Part shown: positions 1 to 7,697 of the stretch, piece after piece
How positions within the stretch are numbered: the stretch's first letter is position 1
Layout of the letters: every line of letters begins with the position of its first letter
Assembly (NCBI RefSeq): GCF_002113375.1
Contig: NZ_NEHO01000020.1
Coordinates: 32,238-96,237 of the forward strand
Reading direction: 5' to 3'
DNA length: 64,000 bases
Source: Pseudomonas sp. R37(2017)
GTDB lineage: Bacteria; Pseudomonadota; Gammaproteobacteria; Pseudomonadales; Pseudomonadaceae
Position numbers and translations under genes: made by a program
Notes under the pieces: model-generated
Told to the model about the DNA's origin: nothing
The model's input: only the letters and a program-made list of their open reading frames with translations
The model's database searches: none

Positions 1-1162
1 TGCGCACGGCGCCGACGGCAGGGAAGGTGTCCTTGCGGATGGCCCAGAGACGGGCGTTTTCCTGCGGGTCTTCGGTGAAGTCGACCTGCTTTTCCACCGG
101 GAACGCGTTCAGCGACGCCATGATCTGCGCCAGTTGTTCATGGAGCAAGCTGGACGACGCGGCACGGGACTCGATCAGCAAGGCGCAGGCATTGTTCGAC
201 AGATGCTGTACGAAAGGCGGCATGCCGGGTTTGTCCTGCACTGAACGCAGGCTGCGCCGGTCCAGCAGTTCCACAGCCGACACCGGCTGGCTTTTCAGTA
301 CGGTGACCGCGTTGCAGCAGGTCTCGACATCCGGAAACACAATCAGGGCCGAGGCTTTGTTCGGGTGGTCGATCACGGTGTCATAGGTCACTGCACTGAT
401 GAACCCGAGCGTGCCCTCGGAGCCCACCAGCAAGTGGCTCAAGATATCCACAGGCTCGTCGAAATCGACCAGGGCATTGAGCGACAGGCCGGTGGTATTT
501 TTCAGACGGTATTTGTGGCGGATTCTCGCAGCCAGTTCGGTGTTTGCCCGGGTCTCACGCCCCAGGGTCGCCAGACGCTCCAGCAGGTCGGCGTGGCTTT
601 GACGAAACGCCGCGACACTGGCGGCATCTTCAGTATCGAGACGACTGCCATCGGCCAGTACCAGTCGAATGCCGGCCAGGGTGTGATAGGTATTTTGTGC
701 CGTGCCACAGCACATGCCGCTGGCGTTGTTGGCGACGATTCCACCGATTTTGCAGGCGTTGATCGACGCCGGGTCCGGGCCGATCTTGCGTCCGAAAGGC
801 GCCAGCCAGGCGTTGGCCTGGGCACCGATCACGCCCGGTTGCAGGCGGATTTGCGTGCCTTGGCCGCGGATCTCGCGGCCATTCCAGTTATCCCCAAGCA
901 CGATCAGCACCGAATCGCTGATGGCCTGGCCGGACAGGCTGGTGCCGGCGGCGCGAAAGGTCACCGGGACTTGATCGCGCTGCGCCAGTTTCAGCAGCGC
1001 CACTACTTCGTCTTCGGCCTCGACACGGATCACCAGTTGCGGAATCAAACGATAGAAACTGGCATCGGTGCCGAAGGCGAGGGTCGACAACGGGTCGTCG
1101 AAACGTCGCTCTTGAGGAATCAGATGCTGTACATCACGCAGGAAAGCGGCCGGTAGACTCAT
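1..1162 (-). CDS. FAD-linked D-lactate dehydrogenase (Dld-II/LldE type), C-terminal part cut by window edge
   Basis: Membrane-associated flavoenzyme expected to oxidise D-lactate to pyruvate. About 387 residues of the N-terminal part are visible and the frame stays open to the left edge; family members of this type run to roughly 930 residues with a C-terminal iron-sulfur domain that is not visible here. I translated the minus strand from ATG 1160-1162 (MSLPAAFLRDVQHLIPQE). It contains the FAD_binding_4 signatures FRAAGTSLSGQA, WNGREIRGQGTQIRLQPGVI and PASINACKIGGIVANNASGM. The start overlaps the lutC stop as ATGA, so it is translationally coupled and the last visible gene of the lldP-lutABC operon. 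Together these genes would handle both lactate isomers. The family call is strong; substrate stereochemistry is inferred from context. Confidence 0.9.
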   Translation of the reverse strand, partial: MSLPAAFLRDVQHLIPQERRFDDPLSTLAFGTDASFYRLIPQLVIRVEAEDEVVALLKLAQRDQVPVTFRAAGTSLSGQAISDSVLIVLGDNWNGREIRGQGTQIRLQPGVIGAQANAWLAPFGRKIGPDPASINACKIGGIVANNASGMCCGTAQNTYHTLAGIRLVLADGSRLDTEDAASVAAFRQSHADLLERLATLGRETRANTELAARIRHKYRLKNTTGLSLNALVDFDEPVDILSHLLVGSEGTLGFISAVTYDTVIDHPNKASALIVFPDVETCCNAVTVLKSQPVSAVELLDRRSLRSVQDKPGMPPFVQHLSNNACALLIESRAASSSLLHEQLAQIMASLNAFPVEKQVDFTEDPQENARLWAIRKDTFPAVGAVR

Positions 1163-1830
1163 TGGTCCTCCAGAATCAGCACCACCAGGTCCTTCGGACC
1201 GTGGGCGCCGTATGCCAGGACTTGTTCGATGTCGGCGGTCTTCGACGGGCCGGACACCAGCAACGCATTGGTCGGCATGCCCTGGGCCCATTCAAATTCC
1301 TGTTGCACCTGATAGAAGTTGTCGCGGATTTCACTGGCCTTGAGCAGGGCGAAATGTACCGGTGGCGCGAGGCTCATCAAGCGTGGCTCTTCTCGTGTCG
1401 GCCACAGGATCAGGCTGCCGGTCGCAGCGATGGCGCCGAGGGTGCCGGTGAGGCTGGCCGGAGTGTCGTTGAACAGTTCGGCTTTCCATTCTTCGACCGG
1501 GCGGTCGTAAGCCTTGAGCACCGGCAGACCGGAATTTTTCGCCCAGTGCTGTGTGATCCGTTGACCGTGGGGCGTGGTCGGTGCGATCAGCAGGCTTGGC
1601 AACTGGCGCTCGCGCAGCAATTGCGCTAACAGCGCCGGCCACTCTTCGCCGGACGTCAAATGGATTTCCGTGTGCACCGCCTCCATCAATTTGCGCAGTT
1701 GTGGAATGCGTTGTTCAGGTGCGTAGGTGTAAGGCTGGGTCACCAGGTCGACATCAAAGTTGTCAGCCACTGGTGTGGTTCCTGTCAGACTTTTACGCAG
1801 TTTGGCGAGGATATTTTGCTTGGCGCTCAT
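1159..1830 (-). CDS. lutC: L-lactate utilisation protein LutC (LUD domain)
   Basis: Third subunit of the LutABC (LldEFG) complex that oxidises L-lactate to pyruvate without a flavin LldD. At 223 residues it has the usual LutC length. The C-terminal LUD domain carries LTGTLGAIAATGSL followed by RLMSLAPPVHFALLKASEI, and it ends VLILEDQ. The ATG at 1828-1830 overlaps the lutB stop by one base (TGATG), and its own stop overlaps the next start as ATGA, indicating tight coupling. LutC proteins carry no iron-sulfur motifs and none are seen. Regulation is presumably by the divergent GntR repressor. Confidence 0.93.
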   Translation of the reverse strand: MSAKQNILAKLRKSLTGTTPVADNFDVDLVTQPYTYAPEQRIPQLRKLMEAVHTEIHLTSGEEWPALLAQLLRERQLPSLLIAPTTPHGQRITQHWAKNSGLPVLKAYDRPVEEWKAELFNDTPASLTGTLGAIAATGSLILWPTREEPRLMSLAPPVHFALLKASEIRDNFYQVQQEFEWAQGMPTNALLVSGPSKTADIEQVLAYGAHGPKDLVVLILEDQ

Positions 1831-3284
1831 CAGCGGTCTCCCTGTTTGGCCAAGTGCTCGCGGGCCATGTCATGCAGTGAGCGGGCGGCGGGTTTCGGTG
1901 CGCTGTGGTTTTGCGTCCACGGCCCGACATTGCTCGGCGTGAGGGCGCGCAAACGGGTGGCGAAGAAGCCAAAGACGCGATACAGCGTCGGCGAACTGTT
2001 GAGCTTCGCCCAGGCGTTCCAGATGAATCGTTCCTTGCGCGAATACTTGCTGCCCTGGCCGCGCATCACTTGATGGGGGCTGTCCGGGGCCTTGACGTTT
2101 TCTTCGCGCAAACGGCGCAACAATGAAGGAATCGGAATTTTCACCGGGCAGACTTCCCCGCAGGCACCGCACAGCGATGAAGCGCTCGGGTGATCCGGGA
2201 CCTTAGCCAGGCCCACCATGTGCGGGGTGACGATTTTTCCGATAGGGCCTGGGTAGACTTCCCCATAGGCATGACCGCCGATTCGGGTGTACACCGGGCA
2301 GTGATTCATACAGGCGCCGCAGCGGATGCAGTTCAGGGTCTGGCGCAATTCGCTGTCGGCAAAGGCCTGGCTGCGGCCGTTGTCGAGCAGTACGAGATGC
2401 ACTTCCTGCGGACCGTCGAGCTCATGCTCCTTGCGTGGACCGGAGATCATGTTGACGTAGGTGGTGATCGGGATGCCCAGGGCCGAGCGGGTCAGCAGCG
2501 ACAGAAGCGGCACCACATCGCGCAGGTTTTCCACGACTTTTTCGATACCGGTGACGGCGATGTGCACGGGTGGCACGGTGGTGGTCATGCGGCCGTTGCC
2601 TTCGTTTTCCACCAGCAGCAGAGTCCCGGTTTCGGCCACGGCGAAGTTGACACCGGAGACGCCGATGTCCGCTTCGAAGAATTTCTGTCGCAAGACCTTG
2701 CGACCGATCTGAATGAGTTGGTCAACGTCCTTGGTGTATTCCACCCCAAGTTTGTCGTGGAACAAGGACGCGACCTGACCGGCGTTCTTGTGGATTGCCG
2801 GCATGATGATGTGTGAAGGCTTCTCGTGGTCGAGCTGGACGATGTACTCGCCCATGTCCGATTCCAGGCATTCAATGCCCCGGTCAGCGAGGAAGTGGTT
2901 CATCTCCATTTCTTCGCTGACCATCGATTTGCCCTTGATCACTTGCCGCCCCTCGTGAGCGCGGATGATCGAGAGGACGATGCCGTTGGCCTCGTCCACC
3001 GTTTCCGCCCAGTGCACTGTCACACCGTTGCGGGTCAGGTTCTGTTCAAGTTGTTCGAGCAGCTCGGGCAACTTGGATAACGCACGGGCGCGGACGGCAT
3101 TGCCCAGCGCGCGCAAATGTTCTCTTTCATGGGCATCGCTGAACGCCGCGGCCCGTTTGCTCATCAGTGAATCCATCGCCTTGCGAAAGTTGCCTCGCAA
3201 TTGCGCATCACCCAGCGCATTGTGGGCGCGGGTGCGGAAATCTTCTTCTACGGCGACCGTAGGAATAATCGCGGAAGTGCTCAT
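1830..3284 (-). CDS. lutB: L-lactate utilisation iron-sulfur protein LutB
   Basis: Iron-sulfur electron-transfer subunit of the LutABC L-lactate oxidation complex. It has 484 residues: an N-terminal LUD domain, then a ferredoxin-like domain with cysteine clusters CIRCGACMNHCP near residue 318 and LCGACGEVCP near residue 370, and a basic C-terminal tail with the LutB C-terminal domain. The start overlaps the end of lutA by four bases (ATGA). In neighbouring Pseudomonas genomes the same gene is often labelled lldF or an electron-transport protein with LUD domain. The call is secure from the two cysteine motifs and the operon context. Confidence 0.94.
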   Translation of the reverse strand: MSTSAIIPTVAVEEDFRTRAHNALGDAQLRGNFRKAMDSLMSKRAAAFSDAHEREHLRALGNAVRARALSKLPELLEQLEQNLTRNGVTVHWAETVDEANGIVLSIIRAHEGRQVIKGKSMVSEEMEMNHFLADRGIECLESDMGEYIVQLDHEKPSHIIMPAIHKNAGQVASLFHDKLGVEYTKDVDQLIQIGRKVLRQKFFEADIGVSGVNFAVAETGTLLLVENEGNGRMTTTVPPVHIAVTGIEKVVENLRDVVPLLSLLTRSALGIPITTYVNMISGPRKEHELDGPQEVHLVLLDNGRSQAFADSELRQTLNCIRCGACMNHCPVYTRIGGHAYGEVYPGPIGKIVTPHMVGLAKVPDHPSASSLCGACGEVCPVKIPIPSLLRRLREENVKAPDSPHQVMRGQGSKYSRKERFIWNAWAKLNSSPTLYRVFGFFATRLRALTPSNVGPWTQNHSAPKPAARSLHDMAREHLAKQGDR

Positions 3285-4105
3285 CGGGCACCTCCGGTAC
3301 GCTGCCAGAGGAAGCTGGCCAGATGCTGACCGCGTAACGCTTCCTGCTGTTTTTCCAGCGAGCCGTTGATGTTCATCAAACAGCCGCAGTCGGCACTCAA
3401 CACCTTGTGCGCGCCGGATTGCTTCAACGCCCGGGTCTTGTCAGCCACCATCGCGCCGGAAATGTCTGGCATACGGACGCTGAATGTCCCACCAAAGCCA
3501 CAGCACTCACTTTCGTGATCGTGATTGACCCGCTCCACATTGCTCAACTGCGCCAACAACTCGCGGCCGTGCAGGTGGGTGTTCATTTCGCGGCGTGCCG
3601 AACACGAGGTGTGCAGCGCCACTTTCACCGGTTCGCCGTGGTCCTTGAGTTGCACCTTGCAGACAAACAGCAGGAACTCGGACAGTTCGTAGGTTCTGGC
3701 AGCCAGCGCCTCAACCTGTTTCAACGTCTGCGGCTCGTCCTTGAACAAGTCGGCATAGTGTTCGCGCAACATCCCGGCACAAGAACCCGACGGCACCACC
3801 ACCGGATAATCCCCGGCAAACAGCGCCAGTTGCGAGCGCGCCACGGTCCGCGCCTGCTCGGTGTAACCCGAGGTGTAGGCCGGTTGTCCGCAGCAGCTTT
3901 GCCCTTGCGGGTATTCGACACGAATGCCTTCGCGCTCCAGCAGGTGGATCGCGTCCATCCCGGCTTCGGGGTAGAACAAATCGACCACGCAGGTGCCGAA
4001 CAGATAGACCCGCGAGGGTTTCTCGCTGGGGTATTGCCGAGGCTCGGGCGGTGGCGGGGCGACGCGGGTCGCGTTCGGCACAGCGTTGTAAAAAAGCTCG
4101 CTCAT
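3281..4105 (-). CDS. lutA: L-lactate utilisation iron-sulfur protein LutA (CCG domains)
   Basis: Iron-sulfur subunit of LutABC with two cysteine-rich CCG domains: CCGQPAYTSGY at residues 71-81 and CCGFGGTFSVR at 201-211, with SCSARREMN between them. At 274 residues it carries about 30 extra N-terminal residues, proline-rich (VAPPPPEPRQYPSEKP), compared with YkgE/LutA proteins of about 240. There is no internal methionine near residue 30 to act as an alternative ATG start, so the longer form is retained. It is separated from the upstream permease by about 150 bases that hold a hairpin. Confidence 0.93.
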   Translation of the reverse strand: MSELFYNAVPNATRVAPPPPEPRQYPSEKPSRVYLFGTCVVDLFYPEAGMDAIHLLEREGIRVEYPQGQSCCGQPAYTSGYTEQARTVARSQLALFAGDYPVVVPSGSCAGMLREHYADLFKDEPQTLKQVEALAARTYELSEFLLFVCKVQLKDHGEPVKVALHTSCSARREMNTHLHGRELLAQLSNVERVNHDHESECCGFGGTFSVRMPDISGAMVADKTRALKQSGAHKVLSADCGCLMNINGSLEKQQEALRGQHLASFLWQRTGGAR

Positions 4106-4205
4106 CAGGCGTGTCTCCGGGTGGGCCCGGTTATTCGTCTGTCGAGGCTGCTGAATATAGAGTCGGAAGCTTTCAGCAGCCTTACAGACCGGGGTGTGAA
4201 TTGCG

Positions 4206-4238
4206 GACGCCGGGGGCGTGGCCCGGCGTCGGTTTTTT
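4206..4238 (+). terminator. Hairpin with plus-strand T-tract between lldP and lutA
   Basis: GACGCCGGG (4206-4214) pairs perfectly with CCCGGCGTC (4222-4230), followed on the plus strand by GG and six T (4233-4238). As an intrinsic terminator it faces the plus strand, opposite to the lactate operon. In the operon mRNA it would form a 9-bp stem without a following U-tract, which could instead stabilise or separate the permease and lut messages. Confidence 0.5.
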
Positions 4239-4256
4239 CCGTTTTGCTTGTAGCCC

Positions 4257-5951
4257 TTAGTGCACCAGCATGCCGGTGAACCAGTAGGCCTGGGCCAGGG
4301 TGATCAGGCCGACGATCGTTGCAAAGAATAGGCTGTGCTTGAGGGTGAAGCGGAACAGATCCGATTCCTTGCCCACCAGGCCGGTCGCGGCGCAGGCCAC
4401 GGCGATCGACTGTGGCGAGATCATCTTGCCGGTCACGCCGCCACTGGTGTTCGCTGCCACCAGCAAGGTGTCGTTGACGCCGATCTGGTGTGCGGTGGTC
4501 GCTTGCAGTGAGCTGAACAGGGCGTTGGACGAAGTGTCGGACCCGGTGAGGAACACGCCCAGCCAGCCGAGGAACGGCGAGAAGAACGGGAACGCCGCAC
4601 CCGTCGCCGCCAGTACCAGAGCCATGGTCGAGGACATACCCGAGTAGTTGGTCACGAAGGCAAACGCCAGTACCATGCCGATGGACAGTATCGGCCAGCG
4701 CAGTTCGTAGAAGGTCTCCTTTAAAGTGGTCAGACCAGTTTTAATGTTGATCTTCAGCACTCCCATCGAGATCAGCGCCGAGAAGAAAATCGCTGTGCCG
4801 GTGGCGGAAATCGGGTCCAGTTTGAACACTGCCGGAAGGGCGGTGGGTGCGGCCACGATGGGTGCGACCTTGATCACCATTTGATCGAGATGCGGGATCG
4901 CGAAGTTGAACACGAAGCTGTACATCGAACCGCCGGCGGCGAACATCGCCTTGAACGATTTCAGGGTCCAGATGGTGACCAGTACAGTCAGGATCAGGAA
5001 TGGCGACCAGGCCTTGAAAATTTCCCCAAGACTGTAGGGCGAAGCCACGGTGGTGCGCTTTTGGCCGAAACCGCCGACGCTGGCGCCCACCACGGAGGCC
5101 GAGACAGCGCCGACGATGTGTTGTCCGGCTGCACGTTTCGGCTGCCAGACCTTCAAAAACAGGGTCAGGGAAATCAGGCTGGCCAGTGCCGAAGTAATGT
5201 CCGGCAGTTCCGGGCCGATGAAGTTCGAGGTGAAATACTGGGTCACGGCAAAGCTCAGGCCGGCCACCAGTGCTGCCGGCCAGGTTTCCCGCACGCCGCG
5301 CAGACCGTCCATCATGAACACCAGCCAGAACGGCACGAACAGCGACAGCAGCGGCAGCTGGCGGCCGGTCATGGCGCCGATCTTGAACGCGTCGATGCCG
5401 GTCACTTGCCCGGCAACGATGATCGGAATGCCCAGGGCGCCGAAGGCCACCGGCGCGGTGTTGGCGATCAGGCACAGGCCGGCGGCATACAGCGGATTGA
5501 AGCCAAGACCTACCAGCAGGGCGGCGGTAATCGCTACAGGTGCGCCGAAACCGGCTGCACCTTCGAGGAAGGCGCCGAAGCAGAAACCGATCAGCAGGAC
5601 CTGCAGGCGCTGGTCATCGGTGATCGACAGGACCGAGCTGCGGATGACTTCAAACTGGCCGCTCTTGACCGTCAGTTTGTAGAGGAACACCGCTGCCACG
5701 ATGATCCAGGCAATCGGCCACAGGCCATAGGCGAAGCCATATCCGGCGGCGGCGAACGCCATGTCGACCGGCATCTGGAAAGCGAAGATCGCCACCAGAA
5801 TCGACAAAGCCAGAGTGATGCTGCCGGCTACATGTCCTTTGAGGCGGAACACGGCCAGGGCCAGGAAGAAAAACACGATAGGGATAACGGCTGCGAGTGC
5901 GGACAGGCCGAGGCTGCCGAGCGGGGTATAGAGCTGTTGCCAGGTTTGCAT
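4257..5951 (-). CDS. lldP: L-lactate permease
   Basis: Inner-membrane lactate permease of the LctP family (564 residues, many hydrophobic segments throughout, typical family length near 550-560). It is the first gene of the minus-strand lactate operon and would import L- and D-lactate, probably also glycolate, for oxidation by the downstream LutABC and Dld enzymes. Recognisable stretches are FCFGAFLEGAAGFGAPVAI and GWLGVFLTGSDTSSNALF. The start MQTWQQLYTPLG is typical of the family. It diverges from the GntR regulator gene, and the two TGGTnnnACCA operators lie in the shared upstream region. Confidence 0.95.
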   Translation of the reverse strand: MQTWQQLYTPLGSLGLSALAAVIPIVFFFLALAVFRLKGHVAGSITLALSILVAIFAFQMPVDMAFAAAGYGFAYGLWPIAWIIVAAVFLYKLTVKSGQFEVIRSSVLSITDDQRLQVLLIGFCFGAFLEGAAGFGAPVAITAALLVGLGFNPLYAAGLCLIANTAPVAFGALGIPIIVAGQVTGIDAFKIGAMTGRQLPLLSLFVPFWLVFMMDGLRGVRETWPAALVAGLSFAVTQYFTSNFIGPELPDITSALASLISLTLFLKVWQPKRAAGQHIVGAVSASVVGASVGGFGQKRTTVASPYSLGEIFKAWSPFLILTVLVTIWTLKSFKAMFAAGGSMYSFVFNFAIPHLDQMVIKVAPIVAAPTALPAVFKLDPISATGTAIFFSALISMGVLKINIKTGLTTLKETFYELRWPILSIGMVLAFAFVTNYSGMSSTMALVLAATGAAFPFFSPFLGWLGVFLTGSDTSSNALFSSLQATTAHQIGVNDTLLVAANTSGGVTGKMISPQSIAVACAATGLVGKESDLFRFTLKHSLFFATIVGLITLAQAYWFTGMLVH

Positions 5952-6003
5952 ATGGGGTGGCCCCTAATTGTTGTTGGTCAGGCACTGATCAGCGTTCTTG
6001 GAT

Positions 6004-6020
6004 AATTGGTAAGACCAATT
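6004..6020. promoter_or_regulatory. Putative LldR operator 1
   Basis: Perfect 17-bp palindrome AATTGGTAAGACCAATT containing TGGTnnnACCA, the core recognised by FadR/LldR-type GntR regulators. It lies 53 bases upstream of the lldP start, where it could overlap the lldP promoter. Confidence 0.75.
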
Positions 6021-6118
6021 TACAATCGCTGTTGGCTAGGGTAAAAGCCTTGTAGGCGGTGTGTCAATTTGCCGCCCTAAAACTTTTGTCGAATGCAAAG
6101 TGCGCAGGGGCGTTTGCC

Positions 6119-6129
6119 TGGTATGACCA
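6119..6129. promoter_or_regulatory. Putative LldR operator 2
   Basis: TGGTATGACCA, a second match to TGGTnnnACCA, 115 bases centre to centre from the first and about 85 bases before the regulator gene. Paired operators are known for E. coli LldR, where looping has been proposed. Here the pairing is read from sequence only. Confidence 0.65.
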
Positions 6130-6213
6130 AATGCGCAGTGGCAGGTGCCGGCGTGGCGCCGATAGGCCAGAATAGAGCCCCGGCGAGCCGTCGGGTCGTG
6201 GAGAAATCGAGTT

Positions 6214-6981
6214 ATGGGGTTTGATCAGATTCGTCAGCGCCGTTTGTCTGACGACATTGTCGAGCAGCTTGAGGGCATGATCCTCGAGGGCACGCTGAAG
6301 GCGGGTGAGCGATTGCCGGCCGAACGTGCGTTGGCCGAACAATTTGGCGTGTCACGCCCTTCGTTGCGCGAAGCCATCCAGAAGCTGACCGCCAAGGGCC
6401 TGCTGGTCAGTCGCCAGGGGGGCGGCAACTATGTGGTGGAATCGCTGGGCACGACCTTCAGTGATCCCTTGTTGCAGTTGCTGGAAAGCAACCCCGAGGC
6501 ACAGCGTGACCTGCTGGAGTTTCGCCATACGCTGGAGGCATCTTGCGCCTACTATGCGGCGCTGCGTGCCACTGATGTGGATCGCGAGCGGCTGACCGCG
6601 GCATTCAACGAGTTACAGGACTGTTATTCGCGTCATGAAGAGGTGAGTCGCGCCGAAGAAGGGGCTGCGGATGCCAGATTTCACCTGGCGATCGCCGAGG
6701 CCAGCCACAACGCCGTGTTGTTGCACACCATTCGCGGGCTGTTCGATCTGCTCAAGCGCAACGTGGTGACCAACATCGGCGGCATGTACAAGCAGCGCAC
6801 TGAAACCCGCGACATGCTGATCACGCAGCATCGGGAGTTGTATCAGGCGATTATCGAAGGAAGGGCGGAGCAGGCGCGGGAAGTTTCCAGTCGACACATT
6901 CTGTATGTGCAGGAGGTGCTGGAGGAAGTGCGCCAGGAAGTGCAGCGCATGGCCCGCGCGGAGCGGCGCAAGGGGATGTAG
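6214..6981 (+). CDS. lldR: GntR-family lactate regulator (FadR subfamily)
   Basis: Transcription factor of 255 residues. The N-terminal winged helix-turn-helix spans about residues 8-70 (ILEGTLKAGERLPAERALA, then SRPSLREAIQKLTAKGLL), followed by an all-helical FCD ligand-binding domain. It is divergent from the lactate operon and presumably represses it in the absence of lactate, acting at the two TGGTnnnACCA sites between them; it may also autoregulate. The ATG at 6214 is preceded by GGAG at 6200-6203. The ligand is inferred from the neighbours. Confidence 0.88.
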   Translation: MGFDQIRQRRLSDDIVEQLEGMILEGTLKAGERLPAERALAEQFGVSRPSLREAIQKLTAKGLLVSRQGGGNYVVESLGTTFSDPLLQLLESNPEAQRDLLEFRHTLEASCAYYAALRATDVDRERLTAAFNELQDCYSRHEEVSRAEEGAADARFHLAIAEASHNAVLLHTIRGLFDLLKRNVVTNIGGMYKQRTETRDMLITQHRELYQAIIEGRAEQAREVSSRHILYVQEVLEEVRQEVQRMARAERRKGM

Positions 6982-7011
6982 CCAGTCAGTTTTGTATGGC
7001 TTGTGGGATTG

Positions 7012-7078
7012 CTTTCGCGGGCAGGCCCGCTCCCACAGATACACCGAAACCCTGTGGGAGCGGGCCTGCCCGCGAAAG
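7012..7078. repeat. REPIN-like inverted repeat (GGGAGC family)
   Basis: Two perfect 27-bp arms, 7012-7038 and 7052-7078, in inverted orientation around a 13-base spacer. The right arm starts CTGTGGGAGCGGGCCTGCCC. This is the Pseudomonas REP type. It lies between the convergent lldR and smpB genes, where it can also work as a hairpin terminator. Confidence 0.85.
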
Positions 7079-7096
7079 GGCCTTAAAGCGAAAGAA

Positions 7097-7579
7097 TTAC
7101 TCTTCCTTGCCCTTGTTGCGTACCGCGCGCTGCAACTCGCGACCGGCGTCGCGTTCGCGCTCGGTGTCGCGTTTGTCGTATTCCTTCTTGCCCTTGCCCA
7201 GTGCGATCTCGCACTTGACCATGTGCTTGCTCCAGTACCAGGACAGGCACACGCAGGCGTAACCCTTTTGCTGCACGGCAGCCGACAGCTTTTCCAGCTC
7301 GCGCCGGTTGAGCAGCAACTTGCGGGTGCGGACCGGGTCAGCGATGACGTGGGTGCTGGCGGTCGTCAGGGGCGTGATGTGGCTGCCGAGCAGCCAGGCT
7401 TCGCCATCCTTGAGCAGCACGTAACTGTCTACCAGTTGCAGCTTGCTTGCCCGCAGACTTTTTACTTCCCAGCCGGCCAGGACCAGACCAGCCTCGAACC
7501 GATGTTCGATGAAGTAATCGTGTCGCGCCTTTTTATTTTGCGCGATGGTCCCTGTTGGGTGTTTCTTCTGTTTAGCCAT
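7097..7579 (-). CDS. smpB: SsrA-binding protein SmpB
   Basis: Binds tmRNA and delivers it to stalled ribosomes in trans-translation. It has 160 residues starting MAKQKKHPTGTIAQNKKARHD, the family start; the open frame extends further upstream to 7810 but that part overlaps the divergent transporter gene and is not family sequence. The OB-fold core has the conserved FIEHRFEAGLVLAGWEVKSL and LLLNRRELEKL, and the basic C-terminal tail (KKEYDKRDTERERDAGRELQ) is the part that enters the ribosome. Cytoplasmic. Confidence 0.97.
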   Translation of the reverse strand: MAKQKKHPTGTIAQNKKARHDYFIEHRFEAGLVLAGWEVKSLRASKLQLVDSYVLLKDGEAWLLGSHITPLTTASTHVIADPVRTRKLLLNRRELEKLSAAVQQKGYACVCLSWYWSKHMVKCEIALGKGKKEYDKRDTERERDAGRELQRAVRNKGKEE

Positions 7580-7697
7580 AGGGGCGGCATTATAGGGAGT
7601 TACAACAGAGTCGGCTATGGGGTTGCTACATGCTTGAGCAGGTTGATTGAATCCCGGACAATGCGGCCTCTTTTTTGAACGCTTGGGCGTGATAACG

